Origin: UBA2330 sp035443185
Lineage (GTDB): Bacteria > Bacteroidota > Ignavibacteria > Tepidaquicellales > Tepidaquicellaceae
Direction of reading: 5' to 3'
Assembly: GCA_035443185.1 (NCBI GenBank)
Contig: DAORRV010000008.1
Span: 1-64,000, forward strand
DNA: 64,000 nt
Shown: one piece after another, positions 47,330 through 55,443 of the stretch
Position numbering within the stretch: position 1 is the first letter of the stretch
Layout: each line of letters starts with the position of its first letter
Program-made: the position numbers and the translations under genes
The notes under the pieces: generated by a model
The model's input: the letters and a program-made list of their open reading frames with translations, nothing else
What the model was told of the DNA's origin: nothing
The model's database searches: none

Positions 47330-48373
47330 TCATCCGGTTTCTGGTTCAGTTTCTGATTTTGTGAATTCTTTTGCTTTTTTAAAAGTGAGGTTTTCTTTCA
47401 GAAAAAAGTAAGCTCCAATCAGTATCAGGCTAAGTAGTCCAAGTAAATGACTAACAGTAGCATATCCAAAAGCAGTCTCACTATTTATTCCATATATATT
47501 CACAAGAGTAGCAGTACAGAAGAAATGATATATACCTGCTGAGTTTGCAGGCAAAGGAACTGTTACTGCAAATGTGATCATAGTCAAAACAAGATTTGCA
47601 TCCAGCAGATTAAGATCCATATCAAATGCCAGAAAGGTCAGATATGTCGAACAGACATAAGAAAACCATAGTAAGACTGTTAGTAAGAATATTTGCAGAT
47701 AGTATTTCGGGTATTTGATAAAAAGGAATCCATTTATAAGAGATACAAATACTTTTCTAATTTCCGAGTGAAATTTTTCAGGGAGAAATTTCCTTGCTAT
47801 CTTGTCTATGATCTCTTCAGATCTTTCCAGATTAAAAAGTATCACAATTATAACTATTATAAAAAGAAGTAAAAAAATAAATGTGTATAAAGAAATTGCT
47901 TCAAGATTGTAACCTTCAAATGTTGAGGATAATTTTTGTTTGAAATACATTATACAGATCCCGAAAGATACTAACATAGTCAATACATCAAAAACTCTCT
48001 CGACAAGTATTGTTCCAAACGCTGATGCCCTAGAAATTTTTTCTTTATTTGCAAGTAATACAGGTCTGTATATTTCTCCTGTTCTCGGGATTATACTGTT
48101 CATCATATAGCCGATCATTGTTGATGAAAACAGGTTGTAAATTGGTAAATCCTTTTTCAAAGGATTTAAAAAATATCTCCATCTTAAAGCTCTTATATAA
48201 CTTCCGATCACTACACCGGTAAATGCTCCGGCAAGAGCATAAAAATAATTTGCACTTTTTAATTTTTCAAACAACTCACTAAAGTCATTCCCTTTGAAGG
48301 CAAGATACAGGAAGAAAAAAGTAATAGCAAATAAGACTATTGTCTTTAAATATTTTTTCATTTTGTCGCTCAA
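47330..48373 (-). CDS. Flippase-like LPG-synthase transmembrane protein
   Basis: A 347-residue polytopic protein of the lysylphosphatidylglycerol synthase TM / UPF0104 (AglD-like) family, with about eight helices. Motifs include RALRWRYFLNPL, PRTGEIYRPVLLANKE and VPLPANSAGIYHFF. It lacks a soluble aminoacyl-transfer domain, so lysyl transfer is not implied; lipid or glycolipid translocation is the usual guess. A terminator separates it from lolA. Confidence 0.85.
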   Translation of the reverse strand: MSDKMKKYLKTIVLFAITFFFLYLAFKGNDFSELFEKLKSANYFYALAGAFTGVVIGSYIRALRWRYFLNPLKKDLPIYNLFSSTMIGYMMNSIIPRTGEIYRPVLLANKEKISRASAFGTILVERVFDVLTMLVSFGICIMYFKQKLSSTFEGYNLEAISLYTFIFLLLFIIVIIVILFNLERSEEIIDKIARKFLPEKFHSEIRKVFVSLINGFLFIKYPKYYLQIFLLTVLLWFSYVCSTYLTFLAFDMDLNLLDANLVLTMITFAVTVPLPANSAGIYHFFCTATLVNIYGINSETAFGYATVSHLLGLLSLILIGAYFFLKENLTFKKAKEFTKSETEPETG

Positions 48374-48398
48374 ATATTTTACTAAATGTAAAATTAAA

Positions 48399-48430
48399 AA
48401 AGTTAAGCAATTATTAAATTGCTTAACTTT
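48399..48430 (-). terminator. Terminator after lolA
   Basis: A perfect 14-bp stem (48399-48412 with 48417-48430), 4-base loop, followed on the minus strand by a T run. Confidence 0.88.
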
Positions 48431-48458
48431 ATTTTTAATATCTTAATACCAAAAATTG

Positions 48459-49085
48459 TTATCTTAGATCAATTATTTCAACTCCTTCAGGAGGAGTGAA
48501 ACTGAATTTAGAAGAATTCACACCTGAATCCAGTGTAATATCTTTTAATGAATAAGTGTTTGTGGACTCGGAAGTAACAATATTTATTTTTCTGATAAAA
48601 TCTTCTTTTTTATCTATCCAGATTGTTGCACTTTTCACAGAACCACTGTTTCTTGGTGAAAGCTTAATTACATAGCAGTCCACGCCGTTAATATTTTCTT
48701 CACCCTGCAGATCCGAATAGAAATTTTCGGGATAATTAAATAAGAATTTATTAGGTGAGAATGTGCTACCGTCATCCTTATAAGTATCTATAACTACTTG
48801 TTTTTTCTTTGGAGAATATGACCAGGAAGTCTCGCCATCTGTTATAATAATCTGTCCACCCGCTTCTATTCTGTACTTATTGGTTTTCTTTATATATATA
48901 GTACCTGAAGATGAGTTTGCTTTACCACTTTTTCCTTTTCGGGTTTCAGTAAAAGAAGCTTTTGCGTCAGAAATATTTTCATATTTTGACTGTACTTTCT
49001 TTATAATCTCCTGAGCATCCTGTGCAAAAGTAAAATTTACAGATATGAAAAAAATAAGAATTAGTATTTTTAATAAAATATTCAT
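48459..49085 (-). CDS. lolA: Outer-membrane lipoprotein carrier LolA
   Basis: A 208-residue periplasmic chaperone that moves lipoproteins from LolCDE to the outer membrane. The signal peptide is residues 1-21 (ending FTFAQ). The LolA fold follows: IIKKVQSKYENISDAKASFTE at the start, then DGETSWSYSPKKKQV and the C-terminal KFSFTPPEGVEIIDL. Many lipoproteins in this window are potential clients. The 219-bp gap upstream is AT-rich and shows no gene. Confidence 0.93.
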   Translation of the reverse strand: MNILLKILILIFFISVNFTFAQDAQEIIKKVQSKYENISDAKASFTETRKGKSGKANSSSGTIYIKKTNKYRIEAGGQIIITDGETSWSYSPKKKQVVIDTYKDDGSTFSPNKFLFNYPENFYSDLQGEENINGVDCYVIKLSPRNSGSVKSATIWIDKKEDFIRKINIVTSESTNTYSLKDITLDSGVNSSKFSFTPPEGVEIIDLR

Positions 49086-49304
49086 TTTGGATTTAATTAG
49101 TTGGTAAATTATTAATTTTAATTATGGTTATCAATTTAAATAATTATCCTACTTTTAGAATTGTATTTTTAAAATCATTTCGGACAAACAGGTTAATTAT
49201 ATTAAAACTGATCATTTTAAATCCATTATAACAAAGTTAATATAATTTGTTCCGGAATAATGAAAAATTTATTTTTAAACAGAAAGAATTAATTAATATT
49301 TTAA

Positions 49305-50162
49305 CTAATGCCAACCGTTTCTTTTAAAACTTATCAGTTCAAGAGTAACGCTTCCAATGATAACATTCATTTGGGACTTTAAAGGTACTCTTGCTTCATC
49401 ATCTGAAAACCAACCTGCAAATTCACCGCTAAGACCAAAAACTCCTTCAAAATTGGCTACTCCGTTACATCTGAAAGAATTTAAATCTTCATCAAATACT
49501 GGAACAAATATTTCTTCTTTTTGAGAATTAAAATAATAATTGACAGAAGTTTCTGATTCATTCATAAATACTGGAATCATAAAATTATCAGATGAAAATG
49601 AATTTAGTCGTGACTTAAAAAACAAAGAAAGACCGTCCTGAAATTTTACATTATTATTGAAAGGTATATTTTTATCAATTTCAATATTCCCCAAATTATT
49701 TTTTAAAACGTAAACGTAATTAGAATCATAATGGAACTTATACTCGATCTCTATTTTTCCATCGTCTTTAATTTCTGTAGCCTTGAATCTAATAGTATAT
49801 AATTCATTTCCATTATAAAGCATTTCAGATTCAAAATTACTGTTCAGATCTACAAATGGAATTCCTTTGTTTGATCTCATTGTACAGGTTGAAGTATAAA
49901 TTTCATTTGATCCGACAGTTTTCTTTCCAGTGAGTTTTATAGTTACATTTCCGATTTCAATAAACCCATAATTTACAGTGTAATTTAGCTCCTCCCCGAC
50001 CTGTAAAACTTTTGACTGAGACATTGCAACATTAAATAAAGACAAAGACGAAAATAAAGAAATACACCAAATTAAAATGTTCGAATATTTGTATATTTTA
50101 TTTATAAATTGAAATTTCACTTTATTGATTTTATTTATTTTAAAAATGGTGGAGGAGTCCAT
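49305..50162 (-). CDS. DUF3108-family exported protein, copy 1
   Basis: A 285-residue exported protein of the DUF3108 family (LQVGEELNYTVNYGFIEIG near the mature start; EFAGWFSDDEARVPLKSQ near the end). The N-terminus is long for a signal peptide: about 30 polar and basic residues precede the hydrophobic core. The start overlaps the upstream paralogue by 28 bp, and there is no later ATG before the core. Function unknown; the family is periplasmic or outer-membrane associated. Tandem paralogue of the next gene. Confidence 0.8.
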   Translation of the reverse strand: MDSSTIFKINKINKVKFQFINKIYKYSNILIWCISLFSSLSLFNVAMSQSKVLQVGEELNYTVNYGFIEIGNVTIKLTGKKTVGSNEIYTSTCTMRSNKGIPFVDLNSNFESEMLYNGNELYTIRFKATEIKDDGKIEIEYKFHYDSNYVYVLKNNLGNIEIDKNIPFNNNVKFQDGLSLFFKSRLNSFSSDNFMIPVFMNESETSVNYYFNSQKEEIFVPVFDEDLNSFRCNGVANFEGVFGLSGEFAGWFSDDEARVPLKSQMNVIIGSVTLELISFKRNGWH

Positions 50163-50962
50163 TTAGCTTTTTTGTATTCAATTAATTCAAGCACAACATT
50201 TCCAAGAGAAGAATTAAAGTATGCCTTAATCGGAACTCTATAATCATCATCCGAAAGAAGCACTAAAAACTCGCCTTTAAAACCAAACACTCCTGTGAAA
50301 TCAGATGTTCCTTCCATTTTTATAACTGCTATTTCATAATTCGTTTTTTCTATTTTTATAACTGTCTTATTTACATTGTAAGAATATCTTACTGATGATC
50401 CTTCCCCTTCCGAAAAGACTGGGATATTATAATTTTTATTTGTAAACGAATTTAATCTGTATTCATACATCCATGAAAGTTCATCTCTGTATCTGATATG
50501 TTCTTTTATTGGAATCTCTTTATCAATTTCAAGATCACCATCAGTTTCTTTTGAATATTTAACCATGTATTTTTTATAATTAAATCTGCAGTCCTGACGT
50601 GTAATAGATCTGTTTCTGAAATTAGTTTCATAAAATTTATTTGAGAACAATTCTTCCTCATCTTTTTCTTCTACTTCACTGAATTCCATTTCGGTTTCAA
50701 AAATATCATTTACAGTTATGAATGGTACTTCAGGGTAGGTTTTTACTTCAAGTCTGGCATTGTAAAATGTTTTTTTACCAGTCTTTTTTGTGTTAGTAAG
50801 GACAAATTTCATGTATCCGAGCTTTATAAATCCGTACGAAATTTCATACTTTAATTCTTCTCCTGTTTCAAAAACATTATCCTGTGAAAAAGCTTCATTC
50901 GCAATTATTCCGATTATCAGAATTGCCGAAATGAAGCTTCTTCTTAAGATATTTAAAATCAT
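50135..50962 (-). CDS. DUF3108-family exported protein, copy 2
   Basis: A 275-residue exported protein with signal peptide (1-26, ending NEAFSQ) and the DUF3108 pattern (GEELKYEISYGFIKLG; FTGVFGFKGEFLVLLSDDDYRVP). It differs from copy 1 by an acidic insertion near residues 95-105 (EVEEKDEEE). It lies 8 bp downstream of the S41 protease gene, probably in one transcript. Confidence 0.85.
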   Translation of the reverse strand: MILNILRRSFISAILIIGIIANEAFSQDNVFETGEELKYEISYGFIKLGYMKFVLTNTKKTGKKTFYNARLEVKTYPEVPFITVNDIFETEMEFSEVEEKDEEELFSNKFYETNFRNRSITRQDCRFNYKKYMVKYSKETDGDLEIDKEIPIKEHIRYRDELSWMYEYRLNSFTNKNYNIPVFSEGEGSSVRYSYNVNKTVIKIEKTNYEIAVIKMEGTSDFTGVFGFKGEFLVLLSDDDYRVPIKAYFNSSLGNVVLELIEYKKAKWTPPPFLK

Positions 50963-50970
50963 TTCTGATT

Positions 50971-52563
50971 TTATTGTTTTAACTTTGCTAACTTGATCGA
51001 TTCTTCAAATAATGAAACTCCTTTTAAGAATTGTTCATCATTCTCAAGCCATACAATATATATTCCGTTATTTCCCCACAGATCTCTTGCTATCTGCGAT
51101 TTTATTGAAGTTTTTATAAATTCTAAATCCTTATTATATTCATCCTGATTAAATGTTACATCTTTTTCTGTAGCCATATTTTTAAGGTCAGTCAGCATTA
51201 CTTCATCTACTATAAATCCGTTTTTAAATTCATCAGCTGTTTTATATTTTGATTCTATATTGCTTCTGTTTGCACCCATATATCTCTCAGTGAAAATATA
51301 AAATAAATTTAATCTTCTCAGTTGTACAGAATAATCTGTCAGAGTATCAAGCTTAATTATATAATCAGGAGTTATTCCACCTCCGCCGAATACTTTTCTA
51401 CCGCCAAAAGTAGTATATTCAGGTCTTGCTGAATCCTGAATGTCATTCGAATGTTCAATGTTATCACCTTCCACATCTGCGTTTGCAGTTTCTTTATAAT
51501 TGCTTCCATCATAACTTTTTTGTATCAGTCTTCCTGAAGGCGTATAATATCTTGCTGTAGTAACTCTGAAAGCTGAACCATCAGGCAGATCGAATTGTCT
51601 CTGCACAAGACCTTTCCCAAAAGTAGTTTCACCAACAATTAATCCTCTGTCCCAATCCTGAACTGCACCGGAAACAATCTCACTGGCAGATGCAGAACCT
51701 CCATTAACTAATACGACCAAAGGAATATCATTATACTTTCCGCCTTCTGATACATATTCTTCATTAAAATCCTTTATCCTGCTTTTTGTATAAACTATTT
51801 TATTACCTGCAGGAATAAATTCACTTGCCATTTTAAAAGCCTGATCTAGATATCCGCCCGGATCTCCTCTAAGATCGAGTACTACTTTTTTCATACCCTG
51901 ATTTTTAAGATCACCCATTGCTTTCATGAATTCATCATATGTCGTTGCGGAAAACCTTGATACTTTTACATAACCAACTTCATCATCATACATAAATGAT
52001 GCATCGACACTATAAATTGGAATTTTATCTCTGGTTATCTCAAACTCCAGCTGATCCGGTAATCCGGCTCTTACTATTGTTACATTTACTTTTGTACCTT
52101 TTGGTCCTTTAAGTTTCTTAGGCACATCTTCCCTGGAAATTTCGACGCTGCTAATTCCGTCAATTTTTACGATCTTATCACCTGCCTGAATTCCAAGCTT
52201 CTCAGATGGACCGCCGCTGATTGGAGATACAATAGTAAGAGTATCGTTAACAATATCAAACTCAACTCCAATTCCCTCAAAACTTCCCTGGAAATCTTCG
52301 TTAACTCTTTTTAGCTGATCGGCTGAAATATAAACAGAATGCGGATCTAGACTTTCAAGCATTCCTTTAATTGCATCTTCTGTTAGTTTTTGTGAATCGA
52401 CATCATCTACATAATATCTTGATGTTACTTCCAGCGCATCATTGAATTTCTTGACCTGCGAAGAAATTTTATCATCAGAAACAGCATCCTGAATTTTCAT
52501 CCCTACAAAAATACCAAGTGCTATCAGTATTATTGAAATGGGTAAAATTAATTTTTTACTCAT
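50971..52563 (-). CDS. S41-family C-terminal processing peptidase
   Basis: A 530-residue periplasmic serine protease (CtpA/Prc type) with one N-terminal membrane anchor or uncleaved signal (about 5-27). A PDZ domain spans about 90-170 (GIGVEFDIVNDTLTIVSPI; GIQAGDKIVKIDG). The Ser/Lys dyad is visible in GGSASASEIVSGA and TTFGKGLVQ. A C-terminal helical extension follows. These proteases trim or degrade periplasmic and outer-membrane proteins. It leads the S41-DUF3108-DUF3108 group. Confidence 0.95.
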   Translation of the reverse strand: MSKKLILPISIILIALGIFVGMKIQDAVSDDKISSQVKKFNDALEVTSRYYVDDVDSQKLTEDAIKGMLESLDPHSVYISADQLKRVNEDFQGSFEGIGVEFDIVNDTLTIVSPISGGPSEKLGIQAGDKIVKIDGISSVEISREDVPKKLKGPKGTKVNVTIVRAGLPDQLEFEITRDKIPIYSVDASFMYDDEVGYVKVSRFSATTYDEFMKAMGDLKNQGMKKVVLDLRGDPGGYLDQAFKMASEFIPAGNKIVYTKSRIKDFNEEYVSEGGKYNDIPLVVLVNGGSASASEIVSGAVQDWDRGLIVGETTFGKGLVQRQFDLPDGSAFRVTTARYYTPSGRLIQKSYDGSNYKETANADVEGDNIEHSNDIQDSARPEYTTFGGRKVFGGGGITPDYIIKLDTLTDYSVQLRRLNLFYIFTERYMGANRSNIESKYKTADEFKNGFIVDEVMLTDLKNMATEKDVTFNQDEYNKDLEFIKTSIKSQIARDLWGNNGIYIVWLENDEQFLKGVSLFEESIKLAKLKQ

Positions 52564-53237
52564 AGTTTAAAATAGAAATTATTTTGATTAATTTAAAAAT
52601 GATTTTAAATTGATTTGAATTATTTGAAAGTTCTTAATAAAAATACATTATTAAGATATTATAAGAAATACTATTGAATGGTTTATTGTTCCTTATAAAT
52701 CGAAATTTAATAATATGTATTATTAAGTTTTCAAATGTATTACGTCAGCTTAGCTCATTAAGTTAAAATTAATTTTTTTTATTTTTATTAACAAAGATGG
52801 ATGATTATATTATTTTGAAATTAATTTTCACTTTATATAAGAATAATATTTTCAAAACCAATTTACTTTTAACTAAACTTTTGATGAATTTTAATATTTT
52901 TTTTAATTTGAAAAGATGATTGGTATTTTTATCTAAACTGATATTTTCCATTAATTTAAAATTTGGCACTTACATTTATTCAATTCTAAATAGAAATTAT
53001 TAAAAATTTAAAAAATAAAACATTCTCATTTAATTGAGAAAACAATAAATATTTATTTTTATAAGTAGGAATTTCGCTGAAACTTTAATACCAATATAGC
53101 ACTTTTATCTAAAATCAATTAATTTTGTATTGACTTATCGGAATAAAATAATCATTATTACAAAAAAATTTTTATCCGGAGGATAATGAAAATTAGTTTA
53201 CTGTATTTAACAATTTAAAAGTAAACAAACCCAATTT
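52564..53237. other. Long AT-rich divergent gene-free region
   Basis: A 674-bp gap between the divergent S41 protease and PorV-like genes, the longest in the window. No gene-length open frame is seen. Visible signals: an 11-bp direct repeat TTTTATCTAAA (about 52926 and 53103), a small inverted repeat TTCTCA/TGAGAA (53023-53040), a TAnnTTTG match TAATTTTG (53120-53127) that could be the -7 element for the PorV-like gene, and GGAGG (53178-53182) three bases before an ATG that opens a 10-codon frame (53186-53218). Confidence 0.6.
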
Positions 53238-54266
53238 ATGAATAATCTAATGTCAAAAACTATTTTTATAGTTTTGCTTTCTGTTATCCTTTTTCAAGAT
53301 GGATTTTCTCAAGGAAGTGGTAATAAGTATGCAGGAGAATGGCTCCAAATCGGAGTTGGTGGTAGACCTAAAGGAATGGGAGGAGCATATGTTGCTCTCG
53401 TAGATGATGTAACTTCAGGCTACTGGAATCCCGGCGGACTTGCAAAGATAAATTACCCGCAGTTTTCTCTTATGCATGATGCTCAATTCGGTAATCTTGT
53501 TAATTATGATTATGGTTCAGTTGGAATTCCATTTGGTGCAAGCTCATCACTTGGATTTTCTATAATCAGAATGGGAATTGATGATATTCAGGATACCCGA
53601 AATGCTTTGATCGACCTGAATGGGAACGGCACTCTTGATCCAGGAGAAAGAATTGATGAATCAAGAATTTCCTATTTCAATACCTCAGATTATGCCTTTT
53701 ACCTCACTTATTCAAAAGTTTCAAATGAACAATTATCCTACGGTGCAAATTTCAAAGTATTGAGAAGAAATCTTGGAGATCAGGGAGCCTGGGGACTTGG
53801 ATTTGATGTTGGTGTAAAATACAGCCCCTTTAATAATTTTTTCCTCGGTGCTAATTTAATGGATATTACCACTACTTATCTATCATGGTCCACAGGTAAA
53901 AATGAAGTAATAACACCAACTGCAAAAATCGGAACAGCTTATCAGGTTGAAGTTTTTAAAGGCACACTTACTCCTGTTGTTGATTTTGACCTTAGATTTG
54001 AGAACAGACAGGCAAGTGCTAATGCATATATTGGACCAATGAGTCTTGACATTCACGCGGGTATTGAATATGCTTTTAAAGATGTTGTAGCAATCAGAAC
54101 TGGTGTAAATGATCTAGGAAATCTTACACTTGGAGCAGGCGTAAAATTACCAAAGATCAACATTGATTATTCATTTGCAAAATTTGACGGACTTGAAGAA
54201 TTAGGTAACTCACATATAGTTTCACTTGTGTTTACTCTTGAAGAAGAAAAATTTCAGAGAAAATAA
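53238..54266 (+). CDS. PorV/PorQ-family outer-membrane barrel
   Basis: A 342-residue outer-membrane protein of the UPF0164/PorV-PorQ family. The signal peptide covers residues 1-25 (ending DGFSQ); GVGGRPKGMGGAYVALVDD and GYWNPGGLA are the family landmarks. The C-terminus ends in beta strands (HIVSLVFTLEE). A DLNGNGTLDPGER stretch near residue 125 resembles a calcium-binding loop and is unusual for the barrel. It is not next to other T9SS genes; the PorV at 22797 is the likelier core component, so this may serve a particular cargo or transport a hydrophobic molecule. Confidence 0.85.
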   Translation: MNNLMSKTIFIVLLSVILFQDGFSQGSGNKYAGEWLQIGVGGRPKGMGGAYVALVDDVTSGYWNPGGLAKINYPQFSLMHDAQFGNLVNYDYGSVGIPFGASSSLGFSIIRMGIDDIQDTRNALIDLNGNGTLDPGERIDESRISYFNTSDYAFYLTYSKVSNEQLSYGANFKVLRRNLGDQGAWGLGFDVGVKYSPFNNFFLGANLMDITTTYLSWSTGKNEVITPTAKIGTAYQVEVFKGTLTPVVDFDLRFENRQASANAYIGPMSLDIHAGIEYAFKDVVAIRTGVNDLGNLTLGAGVKLPKINIDYSFAKFDGLEELGNSHIVSLVFTLEEEKFQRK

Positions 54267-54287
54267 ATTATAGAGTTTAGTTTATAT

Positions 54288-54324
54288 AAACCTTGTTAAT
54301 TTAATTTAGCAAGGTTTTTTTTTT
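54288..54324 (+). terminator. Terminator after the PorV-like gene
   Basis: An 8-bp stem AAACCTTG/CAAGGTTT (54288-54295 with 54310-54317) followed by a run of ten Ts, ending 16 bases before the next start codon. Confidence 0.88.
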
Positions 54325-54340
54325 ATTCAATAAATAAATT

Positions 54341-55279
54341 ATGAAACAATTCGGAATATCAGTTCATGGAGGAGCAGGTACTATTTTGAAATCACTTATG
54401 ACTCCTGAAAAAGAATCTTCATACAGAAATTCAATCAGTGAATCAATCCGTCAGGGAAGCTACATACTACGTTCCGGTGGTTCGTCTATCGATGCCGTAA
54501 TAAAAGCAATTACTATACTCGAAGATGATCCAAACTTCAACGCAGGCAAGGGATCTGTTTTTACAAATGAAGGCAAGCACAGCATGGATGCTTCCATTAT
54601 GAATGGAAATGATCTTTCAGCCGGAAGTGTTGCTTCAATTTGCGGAGTACGAAACCCGATACTTCTTGCAAAAGCTGTATTGGATGATAAAGATCTTGTA
54701 TTAATTAACGGTAATGGTGCTATAGAATTTGCCAAAGAAAAAGGATTGAAGTTTGAAGATGATGAATATTTTTACAACCAGCACAGATATGATCAGTATC
54801 TAAAAGCATTAAAAAAAGGTAAGGCACAGCTCGATCATACAGAGGATGAGATCACAGATAAAAAGTTCGGAACTGTTGGAGCTGTTGCACTTGATACAAA
54901 CGGGAATCTGGCTGCAGCTACTTCTACCGGAGGAATGACCAATGTTAAATTTGGCAGAATCGGTGATAGTCCAGTTATTGGTGCCGGTACATATGCTAAC
55001 AATAATACTTGTGCTGTTTCATGTACAGGTGACGGCGAATTTTTTTTAAGAAGTGTCACAGCTTTTGATGTATCTGCTGTCATGGAATACAAGTTACTCA
55101 CATTGAAAGAAGCCTGTAAAGAAGTCGTTCACAAGAAGTTGATCTCAATAGGCGGTGAAGGCGGTTTGATTGCTATTGATAAAGATTGTAATATAGAAAT
55201 GGTTTTCAATTCTAAAGGAATGTACAGGGGTTTTTGTAAAAATGACGGAGAATTAGTTGTCAAAATTTATAATGACTGA
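54341..55279 (+). CDS. Isoaspartyl peptidase / plant-type L-asparaginase
   Basis: A 312-residue Ntn-hydrolase that self-cleaves to expose a catalytic threonine. The nucleophile is Thr178 in FGTVGAVALD; the N-terminal GGAGT, GAGKGSVFT-type (NAGKGSVFTNEG) and GRIGDSPVIGAGTYA segments are conserved. These enzymes split beta-aspartyl dipeptides and asparagine. Next to cyanophycin synthetase and cyanophycinase, the likely substrate is beta-Asp-Arg, the dipeptide released by cyanophycinase; that link is inferred from position. It converges with cphA. Confidence 0.93.
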   Translation: MKQFGISVHGGAGTILKSLMTPEKESSYRNSISESIRQGSYILRSGGSSIDAVIKAITILEDDPNFNAGKGSVFTNEGKHSMDASIMNGNDLSAGSVASICGVRNPILLAKAVLDDKDLVLINGNGAIEFAKEKGLKFEDDEYFYNQHRYDQYLKALKKGKAQLDHTEDEITDKKFGTVGAVALDTNGNLAAATSTGGMTNVKFGRIGDSPVIGAGTYANNNTCAVSCTGDGEFFLRSVTAFDVSAVMEYKLLTLKEACKEVVHKKLISIGGEGGLIAIDKDCNIEMVFNSKGMYRGFCKNDGELVVKIYND

Positions 55280-55323
55280 TTATTTAATTTAAAAATCACT
55301 TTTATATTTATCAATTTTATATA

Positions 55324-55360
55324 AATGATAATTTTATTTTTTTAATATTAAATTATCATT
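55324..55360. terminator. Hairpin between convergent iaaA-type and cphA genes
   Basis: An 11-bp perfect stem (AATGATAATTT at 55324-55334 with AAATTATCATT at 55350-55360) and a 15-base T-rich loop lie between the convergent genes. No strong T tract follows on either strand, so bidirectional termination is only likely. Confidence 0.45.
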
Positions 55361-55443
55361 CACAAAAAATTTAATAATTTCTAAAAAAACTTCTTTACTC
55401 CTTCTTCTAATTCAAAAAAGCAATTACTTTAATATTTATTTTC

